Assembly: GCF_000818195.1 (NCBI RefSeq)
Contig: NZ_JTHL01000001.1
Location: 9,098,322 to 9,162,321, forward strand
Direction of reading: 5' to 3'
Origin: Streptomyces sp. 150FB
GTDB lineage: Bacteria > Actinomycetota > Actinomycetes > Streptomycetales > Streptomycetaceae
DNA: 64,000 bases
The notes below the pieces were generated by a model, which searched no databases, was not told where the DNA came from, and saw nothing but the letters and a program-made list of their open reading frames with translations. A program made the translations under genes and the position numbers. This document shows, piece after piece, positions 34,306 to 43,695 of the stretch (position 1 is its first letter; each line of letters opens with the position of its first letter).

Positions 34306-37140
34306 GTGGCCGTACGAACGGGAACGCCGTCAGGCCCCGCGCGCGACGACGCCACGGCCGGACTGACGGCCGTCGAGGGCGCCGCCCAGCTTTTCGAGCT
34401 GATCAGGACCGTTGTGTCGAGGCCCTTGCGCGGGGAGTTACCCGAGGCCTCGAAAGGCCGCAGTGGCATCCCGGTTGTCTGCCTGGTCGGGGACGGCGGA
34501 CAGGACGCCGCCCTGGACACCTTGGACGAGGGCATCAGGATGTTCCTGCGTGACGCGCGGCCCCGGCGCGTGCCGCACGCCTTCGTCGACATGGCGACCG
34601 AGCGGCCGGCCGGCGCCTCCGACGGAGCCAATGCCGCCGACCCGTCGGCCTACGCCTCCGTGGAGGCGGTACGCGGCGTACTGGCCAGGCTCGCCCAGGA
34701 GTTGTCCGCCACCAGGAACGGCAGGGACCGGCGTATCCGATTCCGCCGCTTCGGCCTGGTCAACTGGCTGCTCCAGCAGGAACCTTTCGCGTTCGAGGAC
34801 GCGGGCGAGGCCGACCTCCAGCACGACCGGATCCTGCTGCGCAAGCTGAGCGACCGGGAGATGGGCCGCCGGCGGGTCTTCGGCTGGCTGCGGAACCCGG
34901 AGAACGAGTTGGCGGTACCGGCCGAAGTCCCCTGGTGGGTCAGGCTGTTGGGACTGCATGTGCTTCCGGTGATCTGGTTCCGGCTCTGGCGCGGGGTGGG
35001 CGGTGAGTACCGGTGACTGCTGCGCCAGCCCTATCTGGCGCCCCGCGACCCCGGCACCCTCATGGGGTTCGCCGACCGGCTGACCAAACCGCACAACGGG
35101 GAGGAGGACCGGGAGCAGCTCCGCAAGCTGATGGTCAACGCCTTTCTGGAGGACCTGCGGGTCGCGTACCGCCGCAGGTTCTGGCGACCGCGCGGGGCAC
35201 GCCGCACCACGTACTGCGTGGCGTTCCTGCGCGGTGTGGGCGACACCGACTGCGGCTACATGACGCTCCGTTCGATCATCGACGTCCGCAACGAGACAGG
35301 TGCTTTCGACCCGTTGGTGGTCGTCACCAGCGGCACCCGGGGCGCGGCGCTGGCCGCGGGCATGTACGGGGAGTGGGACGACCAGGGCCCCGCGAGGCCG
35401 GGCCCCGACCGGTACCCGTCCTGGAAGGACGACTTCCTGCACGCCGGACGGGAGCGCACCCGCACCACCTGGTATCTGCCGCTCGCCGTGACGGCGAGGA
35501 CCGGCGCTGAGGTCGTGCCCGGCGCCCGGAGGTCCCGGGACCGGCTCGACAGGCTCCGGCCGATCGAGGCGGCGGCCCCGGCGTGGTGGGCCAGGCGCTG
35601 GGTGTCGGTCACAGTCGTGTGCCTGATGGTGGCGGCACTCGCCGGCACCGCCGGCTGGGGGGTCGGGGAGCGGGCCCGGTGGACCGCGGATCACTGCGGA
35701 CTGAGTCCGGCCGAGGCGGACGCGGCGACGCTCCTGACGGCGCGGGGCGGGCAGTGTGTCGGAGTGGCACCGAACGGGTTCGCCTTCGGGACCGAGGACC
35801 CGTCGCTGAAGGCGGTGCTGAGCAAAATCGCGGGACTCAACCGCGCCGCCGAGGCCGCGAACCGGGAACACGGCAGACGCCCGCTGATCACGCTCGTACA
35901 TCTGTCGGCGCTGCTGAGCAGCGCCGGACGGTCGCCCGTTGACCTCGCCTACTCGCGGGAGGCGTTGCAGGGCGCGGCGATCGCCCAGAAACGCCAGTTG
36001 GACAAGCACGGCGAGACCGACCCCGTCCTGCGGATCTTCCCGGCCAACGCGGGCACCGACATGCGCTACGGCAAGCAGGTCGTGGACATCCTGGAAAGGA
36101 TGCGGAAGGACGACCCGACGATCGTCGGCGTCACCGGGATCGACCAGAGCAGGCGGGAAACGGTCGACACCATAAGGAAGTTGACCCGCGTCGGGCTGCC
36201 GATGATGGGGACCATCACATCGGCGGACTCCCTCACAGACGTCTCCGCCCTGTACTTTCAGGTCTCCCCGCAGAACCGGCGGGAGGCATCGGTCGCCGCA
36301 GCGTACGCCGACGCACACCGCGCACGGCTCGGCATCGAGAAGAAGATCCGCACCGTCTACTCGGCCGACGCGGCCGACTCGTACAGCGGCAACCTGAACG
36401 CCGACATCGGGAACGCGTTCCGGAAGAAGGGCTTCGAGGTCGAGCAACAGGCCTACACCCTGCCGAATCCGGCGCCGGGGTCGCAGGGCCATCCGGCTCT
36501 GCGCGTGGTGGGGGAGAGGAGCTGCGACTACCCCGGCCTCGTCTTCTTCGCCGGTCGCTCCGAGCACTTCGAGCAGCTCCTCGAAGGCGTCAACCAGGCG
36601 TGCCGCTCCCATCCGCCGGTGATTCTCGGCGGGGACGACGTCGCCCGCCTCGTCGCCGACCCGGGGCGCAGCGGCCGATTCCCCGCCCTCGACTACGACT
36701 TCCTGGACTTCACCCTCGAATCGGCGTCCTGCGAAGGTGAGAGCGACCTCTACACCGGCATGCGGGAGCTGTTCCACGAGGAATGCGTGCTCGTCAAGGA
36801 CTCCTCCCTCGACGGACACGCCTCGCTGGCCTTCGACGCCGTCAACCTCTTCGTCAAGGCGGTGGGCCGTCTCCAGGACTCGGCGCCCGGCCTGCCGCTG
36901 AGCGCCACCGCCGTGTGGCACGGCCTGAGCGGCATCCACGGCGACGCCGCGCTGGACGGCGAGAGCGGCAGGATCGACTTCGGCGGCCAGGTCGACCAGC
37001 AGGTTCCGCTGGACAAGCTCATCACGGTGCAGCACGTCGAGGGAGCGGCCAGACCGGAGCAGGTGGGCCTCTGCGGACGGTACGGGGACCGCGAGCAGGA
37101 CCTGTGGTGTCCGGCGCTCCGGATCGCGCCCCGGAAATGA
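34306..37140 (+). pseudogene. Transmembrane receptor-like protein with type-1 periplasmic-binding domain, interrupted by an in-frame TGA
   Basis: Two open frames, 34306-35016 and 35062-37140, lie in the same reading frame. They are separated only by one TGA codon (35014-35016) and 15 further sense codons (Leu-Leu-Arg-Gln-Pro-Tyr-Leu-Ala-Pro onwards). Read through, they give about 943 residues. The N-terminal cytoplasmic part has a P-loop-like VVCLVGDGGQDAALDTL near residue 57 without the Lys. A membrane span (WVSVTVVCLMVAALAGTAGW) lies near residue 434. A large C-terminal extracytoplasmic domain resembles LivJ-type receptors (PVILGGDDVARLVADPG near residue 774). Codon 45 is TTA (34438-34440), the only in-frame TTA I found in the window. 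A TGG-to-TGA change is the simplest cause; a restart at ATG 35062 or readthrough are alternatives. Function is unknown. Confidence 0.75.
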
Positions 37141-37255
37141 GGCCCGGCGAACAATCACCCGTACGGCGGGCCTGCCGGTCGGCCGTCCGGCCTCCGACCT
37201 CCGCCACACTGGCGGCCGAATGCCGCATATCGTCGTGCGGCCGAGGAGGTTGTCG

Positions 37256-37450
37256 ATGGCCATTTCGATCTCACTGGTGCTGCTTCTCGTGGTCCTCGCC
37301 GTGATCTTTCTGCGCAACGGCGGACTGAAGCTCTCACACGCGGTGGTCTGTGTCCTGCTGGGGTTCTTCCTCGCGGGGTCGAGCATGGCTCCGACCATCG
37401 CCGACGGGATCTCCACCACGGCGGGGCTGGTGAGCAGCGTCAGACCGTAG
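37256..37450 (+). CDS. Small membrane protein, function unknown
   Basis: The 64 aa protein is mostly hydrophobic, with two likely spans (ISLVLLLVVLAVIFLR near residue 4 and HAVVCVLLGFFLAGSS near residue 28). A short tail ends STTAGLVSSVRP. It resembles small Streptomyces membrane proteins seen beside mobile or conjugative genes, but the likeness is from memory and the family is not named. The ATG at 37256 has a GAGGAGG site. It follows the receptor-like gene after 115 nt in the same direction. Confidence 0.7.
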   Translation: MAISISLVLLLVVLAVIFLRNGGLKLSHAVVCVLLGFFLAGSSMAPTIADGISTTAGLVSSVRP

Positions 37451-37476
37451 AGCGAGCGGCACCGCGTGCCGCGCTG

Positions 37477-37890
37477 TCACGTGCCGACCAGCCGCGAGCG
37501 GATCAGGAACCGCACCCCCTCGGGAGCCTCCAGGGAGAAGCCGCTGCCGCGCCCCTCCACGACGTCGACGATCAGCCGGGTGTGACTCCACACCTCGTAC
37601 TGGCTGACGGACATCCAGAAGGGGACCGGCTCGGCGACTCCCTCGACCTCCAGGGACTGGAGCAGCACGTCGGAGTTGCCCGTACGGAACTCACCGGCCG
37701 GGAAGCACATGGGCGCGCTGCCGTCGCAGCAGCCGCCCGACTGATGGAACATCAGGGGCCCGTGGTCCGCCCGCAGCCGCCGGATCAGATCGGCGGCTGC
37801 GGGCGTGATCTCCACCCGGGCGGCCTGCCCGTCCGTCGCCGGTGCGCCGCCGATGTGGTCCTGCTGGTTCCGCGCCTCGTGTCGGTTCAT
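37477..37890 (-). CDS. DUF779 family protein
   Basis: The 137 aa conserved protein of unknown function has the family's cysteine-rich core LMFHQSGGCCDGSAPMCFPA near residue 46 (a possible metal site), then FWMSVSQYEVWSHTRLIVDV near residue 91 and a C-terminal GSGFSLEAPEGVRFLIRSRL. DUF779 genes often lie beside aldehyde dehydrogenase genes; none is seen here. The ATG at 37890 has a GGAGGG site. An AraC gene lies upstream on the same strand, after a tandem-repeat spacer, and may control it. Confidence 0.85.
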   Translation of the reverse strand: MNRHEARNQQDHIGGAPATDGQAARVEITPAAADLIRRLRADHGPLMFHQSGGCCDGSAPMCFPAGEFRTGNSDVLLQSLEVEGVAEPVPFWMSVSQYEVWSHTRLIVDVVEGRGSGFSLEAPEGVRFLIRSRLVGT

Positions 37891-38002
37891 GTGCCAGCCC
37901 TCCACCGGTCCGGTCCATCGCCACCGGGCCACACTGATGTGGTGGCCGAGTCAACCCGCTTCGACGTTGCGGGCACGTTGCACGGCTGCGGCGCGTCCAC
38001 CG

Positions 38003-38055
38003 GGTCCGGCTGGTCCGGCTGGTCCGGCTGGTCAGGCTGGTCCGGCTGGTCAGGC
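38003..38055. repeat. 9-bp tandem repeat upstream of the DUF779 gene
   Basis: About six copies of a GGCTGGTCC-type unit, some with A for the second C, lie between the AraC stop and the DUF779 start. The unit is divisible by three but no gene reads through it in a supported frame. Confidence 0.85.
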
Positions 38056-38059
38056 GGGC

Positions 38060-39040
38060 CTACGCCGAGGCGGCGCTGAGCGCGCGGTGCCGGTAATCCC
38101 TGGGCGGTACGTCGTAAGCGGCCCGGAACGCACGTGTGAAGGTGGCGTGGTCGTGGAAGCCGCAGCGGGCCGCGATCCGGTGGACGGGCACGATCAGCAG
38201 CGCCGGGTCGGTGAGGTCGCGTCGTGCCTGTTCCAGCCGCAGGCCCCGGATCCAGGCCGAGACGGTGGTTCCGCGAGCCCGGAACAGCCGGTGCAGATAG
38301 CTGACGGAGATGTGGTGTGCGGCGGCGATCGCCCCCGGGGAGAGCTGAGGGTCGTGCAGGTGCTGCCGGACGAACGCCTCGACGCGCAGGACAAGGGCGT
38401 GTTGCCGGGAGTCGTCGGGCACCCGGTCCCCGGCGTCGAGGTGATGGGCGAGCACCGCGGTCAGCAGGTCGAGGGCCACCGTGCCGAGCCGGGGCACATC
38501 GGCGGGCCGGTAGCCGGCGGAGTCCGTCGTCAGACTGGTCAGGAACTGGACGAGCAGCGCTCCCATGCCCTCCCGCCCGGACAGCGGAACCGCGACCAGC
38601 CGGTCGGTGTCGTCCATCGACATCGCCAGCAGCGCCCGGGGTACGTGGGCGCGTACGAGCGTGGTCGTCCCGCGGCCCCCGGCGATGTCGAGGCTGAACG
38701 GCCGCGAGCTGTCGTAGAACGCGAAGTCCCCGGCGCGCAGGGCCGTTTCGCGGCCGGCCTGAGTCACTCCCAGCTCGCCGCGCAGAGCGAACACGAGGGA
38801 GTACAGCTCCGGGTCGGCCGCCCGTACCAGCTTCGGCGTCCGCCGCACGTCGGAGGACGAACATGTCAGCTCGACGACGTTCACGGCCGCGAGGTCCAGC
38901 GCCCGCGCCGTCGCGCGGAAGTCCGCCGGATCGTCGCTCAGCACCCGCATCGGATGCACGCTGCCGACCTGGAACTCGTCGAAGCGGGCGAGCCGTTCGG
39001 CGGGCGGCAGGTCGTCACTCCGGAACACCGTCTTGATCAT
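38060..39040 (-). CDS. AraC-family transcriptional regulator
   Basis: The 326 aa regulator has an N-terminal sensing domain (cupin-like AraC-binding, with RAGDFAFYDSSRPFSLDIAG near residue 123) and a C-terminal pair of helix-turn-helix motifs, with AIAAAHHISVSYLHRLFRAR near residue 237 and IAARCGFHDHATFTRAFRAA near residue 290. The ATG at 39040 has a GGAGG site, and the longer form from 39070 adds unsupported residues. It lies upstream of the DUF779 gene on the same strand and divergent from the sugar ABC operon. DUF779/AraC pairs suggest alcohol or aldehyde response; the target is not proved. Confidence 0.92.
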   Translation of the reverse strand: MIKTVFRSDDLPPAERLARFDEFQVGSVHPMRVLSDDPADFRATARALDLAAVNVVELTCSSSDVRRTPKLVRAADPELYSLVFALRGELGVTQAGRETALRAGDFAFYDSSRPFSLDIAGGRGTTTLVRAHVPRALLAMSMDDTDRLVAVPLSGREGMGALLVQFLTSLTTDSAGYRPADVPRLGTVALDLLTAVLAHHLDAGDRVPDDSRQHALVLRVEAFVRQHLHDPQLSPGAIAAAHHISVSYLHRLFRARGTTVSAWIRGLRLEQARRDLTDPALLIVPVHRIAARCGFHDHATFTRAFRAAYDVPPRDYRHRALSAASA

Positions 39041-39210
39041 TCGCTTTTCCTCCGTGGCCACGGTAGCCACATCGGACGTCCCCGGACAGGGCGGGCCCGG
39101 TCGTTTTCGGTCACCACGATGCCGACGGCCCGAGAGGGGCGAACGCGGTGCCGGGACCCGTACCCCGAGCCCCTGTCCTTACCGCATCCGTGTAACTGTG
39201 ATGTGAATGT

Positions 39211-39228
39211 TAGGACAACCGGTCTTTA
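39211..39228. promoter_or_regulatory. Candidate operator for the sugar ABC operon
   Basis: TAGGACAACCGGTCTTTA contains the short palindrome ACCGGT in an otherwise plain promoter region, about 60 nt before the binding-protein start. It recalls the GACAACCGG half-sites of Streptomyces sugar-operon repressors. Symmetry is weak. Confidence 0.3.
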
Positions 39229-39286
39229 CGTCATTGGGGCCACGTGTAAACCTTCCGGCACGATCCTCAGCGCAGGGAGGCGCCGA

Positions 39287-40690
39287 ATGGCAGTCATCGC
39301 GCGGCGGACCACGTTGACAGCGGCCCTGCTCGGGGCCGGTTCAGTGGCTCTCGCCGGGTGCGGGAGCCCGCTCGATCCGACCCGGAACGACGGCGGGGAC
39401 GGGGAGAAGCTACTCACCGTCGCGAGCAACGCCGTCTCCGGGGGAAAGAACGCCGACGAGGCGGACTGGATCACCGACTGGGTGATCCCCCGGTTCGTGG
39501 CGGAGCAGCGGGCCAAGGGCGTACACGTACGGGTGGAGTTCGCGCCCAGCGGCGTCGACGACGAGCAGTACAAGACAAAGCTCGCGCTCGACCTCAAGGC
39601 ACAGGCCGGGCCCGACATCATGTCGATCGACGGCATCTGCGTCGGCGAGTTCGCACAGGCCCGCTACATCAAACCGCTGCGTAACGTGGTCGGTTCGCGG
39701 GCGGCGGCCTGGGACGGCTGGAAGCAGATCAACGCACGGGTACGCAACCTCGCCTTCTTCGAGGGGGAGTTGTACGGCATCCCGGCCGGCACCGACGCGC
39801 GCGTGCTCTTCTACAGCAAGCCGCTCTTCCGCAAGGCAGGGCTGCCCGCCGACTGGACGCCGCGTGGCTGGCAGGACATCCTCGACGCCGCCCGCCGCCT
39901 CAAGCGGATCGACGGAGTCACGCCCCTGCAGATCAACGCCGGTACGCCGATGGGCGAGGCCACCACCATGCAGGGCATCCTGCCGCTGCTCGCCGGGGCA
40001 GGCGGCCAGGTCAGCAAGGGCGACCTCTGGTACGGCGACACCCCGGAGCTGCGCGCCGTGCTCGGCTTCTACCGGGACATCTACCACGGGGGACTCGGCG
40101 ACCCTAAGCTCCAGCAGGAGGTGAAGGGGCGGGACAGGTCCTTCGAGCAGTTCTCCGAAGGACGGCTCGGGATCATCGGCGAGAGCGACTACCTCTGGCG
40201 GGACGTCGTCGCACCGAAGACCGGGCTCACACCGATGAAGAACCGTGACACCGAGGTCGGATACACACTCTTCCCCGCCCGGGCGCCCGGCGAGGGCATC
40301 GAGGGCAGGGACCACGTCAGTCTCTCCGGCGGCGCGGTGCATGTGCTCAACCCCCATACCCGGTACCCCCGGGAGGCGTTCGAGCTGCTCACGTCCCTGC
40401 ACTCGGCGGCGGCGCTGCGCGCCAGGCTCGGCCAGAACGCGATGATCACCGAGCGGGACGATGTGAACGCCACCGTGCTCCACAACGACCCCATGCTGAC
40501 CTTCGCCGCCACCAAGGCGCTGCCGGTCACCACCTTCCGCCCGCCGCTCGCCGCCTACCCCGAGGTCTCCCTCGCCCTTCAGGAGGCCACCGCCCAAGTG
40601 GTCTCGGGAACGGACCCGAAGCAGGCTGCCGCCGCATACCGCAAGCAGTTGGAGGAGGTTCTCGGTGGCAACGACCACATCGTCCGCTGA
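39287..40690 (+). CDS. Sugar-binding lipoprotein of an ABC importer (SBP family 1)
   Basis: Extracytoplasmic receptor for a carbohydrate. The 467 aa protein has a lipoprotein signal with twin arginines near residue 6 and a lipobox ending LAGC near residue 25. The mature part has the family motif DIMSIDGICVGEFAQARYIK near residue 107, then FFEGELYGIPAGTDARVLFY near residue 156. The ATG at 39287 has an AGGGAGG site. It heads a six-gene unit (receptor, two permeases, ATPase, PHP-family hydrolase, GH38 mannosidase). The last genes suggest that its ligand is a mannoside, possibly phosphorylated. Confidence 0.92.
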   Translation: MAVIARRTTLTAALLGAGSVALAGCGSPLDPTRNDGGDGEKLLTVASNAVSGGKNADEADWITDWVIPRFVAEQRAKGVHVRVEFAPSGVDDEQYKTKLALDLKAQAGPDIMSIDGICVGEFAQARYIKPLRNVVGSRAAAWDGWKQINARVRNLAFFEGELYGIPAGTDARVLFYSKPLFRKAGLPADWTPRGWQDILDAARRLKRIDGVTPLQINAGTPMGEATTMQGILPLLAGAGGQVSKGDLWYGDTPELRAVLGFYRDIYHGGLGDPKLQQEVKGRDRSFEQFSEGRLGIIGESDYLWRDVVAPKTGLTPMKNRDTEVGYTLFPARAPGEGIEGRDHVSLSGGAVHVLNPHTRYPREAFELLTSLHSAAALRARLGQNAMITERDDVNATVLHNDPMLTFAATKALPVTTFRPPLAAYPEVSLALQEATAQVVSGTDPKQAAAAYRKQLEEVLGGNDHIVR

Positions 40691-41744
40691 GCCAGGCGCC
40701 CCCGCGGGCGCCGGCACCGGCGCCCAGGAGCCCGGGGACACCCCGCCGCCCGAGGACTCCGAACGCGACGCTGCCGGACTCGGCCGCCGCCGCGCCGCCG
40801 CCTTTGTCGCGCCCGCGCTCGTCCTGATCGCGCTGTTCCTCGTACTGCCCGCCGTATGGACGCTCTACCTGGGCTCCACCAACTACCGGCTCACCGGCAT
40901 CCCGGCGATCGACCCGAGCTTCGTCGGCCTCGACAACATCACCAACGCACTGAGCGACAGCGGCTTCCTGCACTCCCTGCTGCTCACCCTGCTCTTCGTG
41001 CTCGGCTCGGCCGTCATCGGCCAGGCCGGTCTCGGATTCTCGCTGGCCTGGTGGATGCGGGACCGCTCCGGCTGGCTCAAGGGCCTGCTCGAAGCGCTGA
41101 TCATGCTGTCCTGGATCCTGCCCAGTTCGGTGGTCGCCTTCCTCTGGATCGCGTTCCTCGACCGGGACGGCGGCACACTCAACACACTGCTCCACACACC
41201 GGGCGCCGCCTGGCTGCTCGACCACCCGATGTTGTCGATCATCGTCTACAACGTCTGGCGCGGCACCGCCTTCTCGATGATGCTCTACGGGGCCGCCCTC
41301 GGGAACGTACCCAGGTCCCACCTGGAGACCGCCAGGCTGGCGGGCGCCGGCGGCTGGCAGCAACTGCGGGACGTCGTCTTCCCGTGCATCAGGGGCCACG
41401 TACTGACGAACCTCCTGCTGATCAGCTTGTGGACCTTCAACGACTTCACCCCCTTCCTGATCACAGCGGGCGGACCCGACGGCGCGACGGAGACCCTCCC
41501 GGTCTTCATCTACAAGACCGCGCTGGGCAGCGGTCAGCTCGGCTACGGCGCGGCGATCTCCTTCCTGATGCTGCTGATCAACCTGATCGTCGCGGTGATC
41601 TACCTGCGGCTGCTCGGTCAGAAGAAGAAGAGCCGGAAGACCGCCAAGGACGCGAAGAGCGCCGGTAGTTCGGCGAGTACGGGGAGTACGGGGAACGCCA
41701 CCGGAGCCCCGGGCTCCGACACGGAGAAGGAGGTGGCGGCATGA
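40665..41744 (+). CDS. Sugar ABC permease (MalF type)
   Basis: First membrane subunit of the importer. The 359 aa protein has an N-terminal cytoplasmic Pro/Gly/Ala-rich tail of about 40 residues, six membrane spans, and the EAA loop near residue 220 (HLETARLAGAGGWQQLRDVV). The C-terminal tail is rich in Lys/Ser/Thr/Gly (about residues 320-359). The GTG at 40665 overlaps the receptor gene by 26 nt and has GGAGGAGG 6 nt upstream inside it. Its stop overlaps the second permease start (ATGA). Confidence 0.92.
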   Translation: MATTTSSAEPGAPAGAGTGAQEPGDTPPPEDSERDAAGLGRRRAAAFVAPALVLIALFLVLPAVWTLYLGSTNYRLTGIPAIDPSFVGLDNITNALSDSGFLHSLLLTLLFVLGSAVIGQAGLGFSLAWWMRDRSGWLKGLLEALIMLSWILPSSVVAFLWIAFLDRDGGTLNTLLHTPGAAWLLDHPMLSIIVYNVWRGTAFSMMLYGAALGNVPRSHLETARLAGAGGWQQLRDVVFPCIRGHVLTNLLLISLWTFNDFTPFLITAGGPDGATETLPVFIYKTALGSGQLGYGAAISFLMLLINLIVAVIYLRLLGQKKKSRKTAKDAKSAGSSASTGSTGNATGAPGSDTEKEVAA

Positions 41745-42592
41745 GGTCCCGCACCCGCCCCCGCTCGGGGAACGCGGTCACCGAACTGCTGCGCGGAGTC
41801 GGCTCGTACACGCTGGTCGCACTCGCCCTGGCCTTCTTCGCCCTGCCGCTGCTCTGGCTGGCCACCGCGCCCTTCGACCGGCACCCGGGCATCACCGCCT
41901 CCGTCCCCGACTTCACCCTCGACAACTTCAAGCGGCTCTGGGACAACCCCAACGCGGTGAACTCGCTTGCCAGTTCCGTCATTCTCGCGGTCGGCAGCGC
42001 CGTACTCGTGGTCGCGCTCTCGGCGCTCGCCGCGTACGCCCTCAGCAGGGTGCGCATCCCCGGCCGCGACGGGCTGCTGTACGCGCTGCTGCTGCTCTCC
42101 TCCATCGTGACCGGGACAGCGGCGATGGTGCCGATCTTCCTGCTGGCCGCCGAACTGAACCTCGTCGACTCCTACCTCGGGGTGATCCTGGTACTGACGG
42201 GCGGCCTGCTGCCCGCGGCGATATTCATCCTCAAGGACTTCATGGACACCACACCACGGTCCTACGAGGAGTCCGCGCGCGTCTTCGGCGCCTCCCCGCT
42301 GCGGGTGATGTGGGACATCGTCGTTCCGGTCGTACGGCCGGGGCTCGCGACCGTCGGAGTGTGGACGGTCGCTCAGGTCTGGGGCAACTTCCTCATCCCG
42401 TTCCTACTGCTGCGCTCACCGGACAAATCCCCGGCCGCCGTGGTCATGTACACCTTCTACACGGAGGGCGGCCAGCCCGACCTGGCCCTCATCTCCACCT
42501 TCTCGCTGCTCTATTCACTGCCGGTGGTGCTGATGTTCCTCTTCGTCAGCCGCCGGTACGGGTTCCGTTTCCACGGAGGGATCAAGGCCTGA
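41741..42592 (+). CDS. Sugar ABC permease (MalG type)
   Basis: Second membrane subunit. The 283 aa protein has six spans, starting near residue 17 with YTLVALALAFFALPLLWLAT. The EAA loop YEESARVFGASPLRVMWDIV lies near residue 176. MalG-type order and length are normal. Its stop shares one base with the ATPase start (TGATG), so the ATPase is translated together with it. Confidence 0.93.
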   Translation: MRSRTRPRSGNAVTELLRGVGSYTLVALALAFFALPLLWLATAPFDRHPGITASVPDFTLDNFKRLWDNPNAVNSLASSVILAVGSAVLVVALSALAAYALSRVRIPGRDGLLYALLLLSSIVTGTAAMVPIFLLAAELNLVDSYLGVILVLTGGLLPAAIFILKDFMDTTPRSYEESARVFGASPLRVMWDIVVPVVRPGLATVGVWTVAQVWGNFLIPFLLLRSPDKSPAAVVMYTFYTEGGQPDLALISTFSLLYSLPVVLMFLFVSRRYGFRFHGGIKA

Positions 42593-43695
42593 TGGCAGAC
42601 ATCACCCTGAGCCGGCTCGCCAAGGTCTACCCCGGTGGCGTCCAGGCTCTCGACGACCTCGAACTGACCGTCCGCGACGGTGAGTTCTTCGCCCTGCTCG
42701 GCCCCTCGGGCTGCGGCAAGTCCACCCTGCTGCGCACCATCGCCGGTCTTGAGGCCGCCACAGCGGGCACCATCCGGATCGGCGACCGCGATGTGACGGA
42801 CCTCCAACCCGGCAAGCGGGACATCGCGATGGTCTTCCAGGACTACGCGCTGTTCCCGCACATGACGGTCAACGAGAACATCGCCTACCCGCTGAAGGTG
42901 AAGAAGCAGGGCAAGGCGGAACGCACCGAGAAGGCCCGGCGGACCGCCGAGGAACTCGGCCTCGGCCAACTCGCCGAGCGCAGGCCCGGACAGCTCTCCG
43001 GCGGCCAGCAGCAGCGCGCCGCACTCGCCCGCGCCATGGCCTGCCACCCCGAGGTCTTCCTGCTCGACGAGCCGCTGTCCAACCTCGACGCCCGGATGCG
43101 GCTCGAAGCCCGTACGTTCCTCAAGAAGCTCCAGCGCGAACTGGGCGTCACCACCGTCTTCGTCACCCACGACCAGGCCGAGGCCCTCGCCATGGCCGAC
43201 CGCATCGCCGTGATGGAAGGCGGCAGGCTCCGGCAGACCGGCACCCCCACCGAGGTGTTCCGCCGCCCCGCCAGCACGTTCGTCGCCTCCTTCATCGGAT
43301 CGACACCGATGAACCTGCTGGACGCGGAGATCCAGGGCGAGGCCCTCACGACCTGCGGAAGCACGCTGCCGCTCCCGGCCGGAACGGCCGACGTCGTACG
43401 CGACGGCGAGAAGGTCGTCTACGGCATCCGCCCCGAGTACCTGTGCTGGTCGGACACCGCCGTGGAAGGCGCGCTGGAAGGCACCGTCTCGGTGGTCGAG
43501 AACCTGGGCAGCGCGCAACTCGTCTCCCTGGAGTGCGGTGACACCACCGTACGGGTCGTGGTCTCCGAGGACCACGAACCGGTCGTCGGCGGGATCGGCC
43601 GCGCCGTGCCGCGCCAGGACCGCGCACTGCTCTACCGCGACGGTGACCTCGTACGGGCGGCCGACACCCCGAGCGAGGAGACGGTGCCCGCGTGA
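42592..43695 (+). CDS. Sugar ABC ATPase (MalK/UgpC/MsmX type)
   Basis: Energising subunit. The 367 aa protein has Walker A LLGPSGCGKSTLLRT near residue 34, signature LSGGQQQRAALARAM near residue 135, Walker B VFLLDEPLSNLDARM near residue 152, and H-loop TTVFVTHDQAEALAMADRIA near residue 185. A C-terminal TOBE-type regulatory domain (TVSVVENLGSAQLVSLECGD near residue 300) is typical of the MalK group. Many Streptomyces sugar operons lack their own ATPase and share MsiK, so the dedicated copy here is notable. The stop overlaps the PHP gene start (GTGA). Confidence 0.93.
   Translation: MADITLSRLAKVYPGGVQALDDLELTVRDGEFFALLGPSGCGKSTLLRTIAGLEAATAGTIRIGDRDVTDLQPGKRDIAMVFQDYALFPHMTVNENIAYPLKVKKQGKAERTEKARRTAEELGLGQLAERRPGQLSGGQQQRAALARAMACHPEVFLLDEPLSNLDARMRLEARTFLKKLQRELGVTTVFVTHDQAEALAMADRIAVMEGGRLRQTGTPTEVFRRPASTFVASFIGSTPMNLLDAEIQGEALTTCGSTLPLPAGTADVVRDGEKVVYGIRPEYLCWSDTAVEGALEGTVSVVENLGSAQLVSLECGDTTVRVVVSEDHEPVVGGIGRAVPRQDRALLYRDGDLVRAADTPSEETVPA

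Noticed and set aside
34438..35016. Selenocysteine reading of the TGA at 35014
   Set aside because: No SECIS-like hairpin is seen just after the codon, selenoproteins are rare in Streptomyces, and the position fits a Trp better.
38003..38055. Short repeats as a CRISPR array
   Set aside because: The unit is only 9 bp with no spacers and no cas genes are near.
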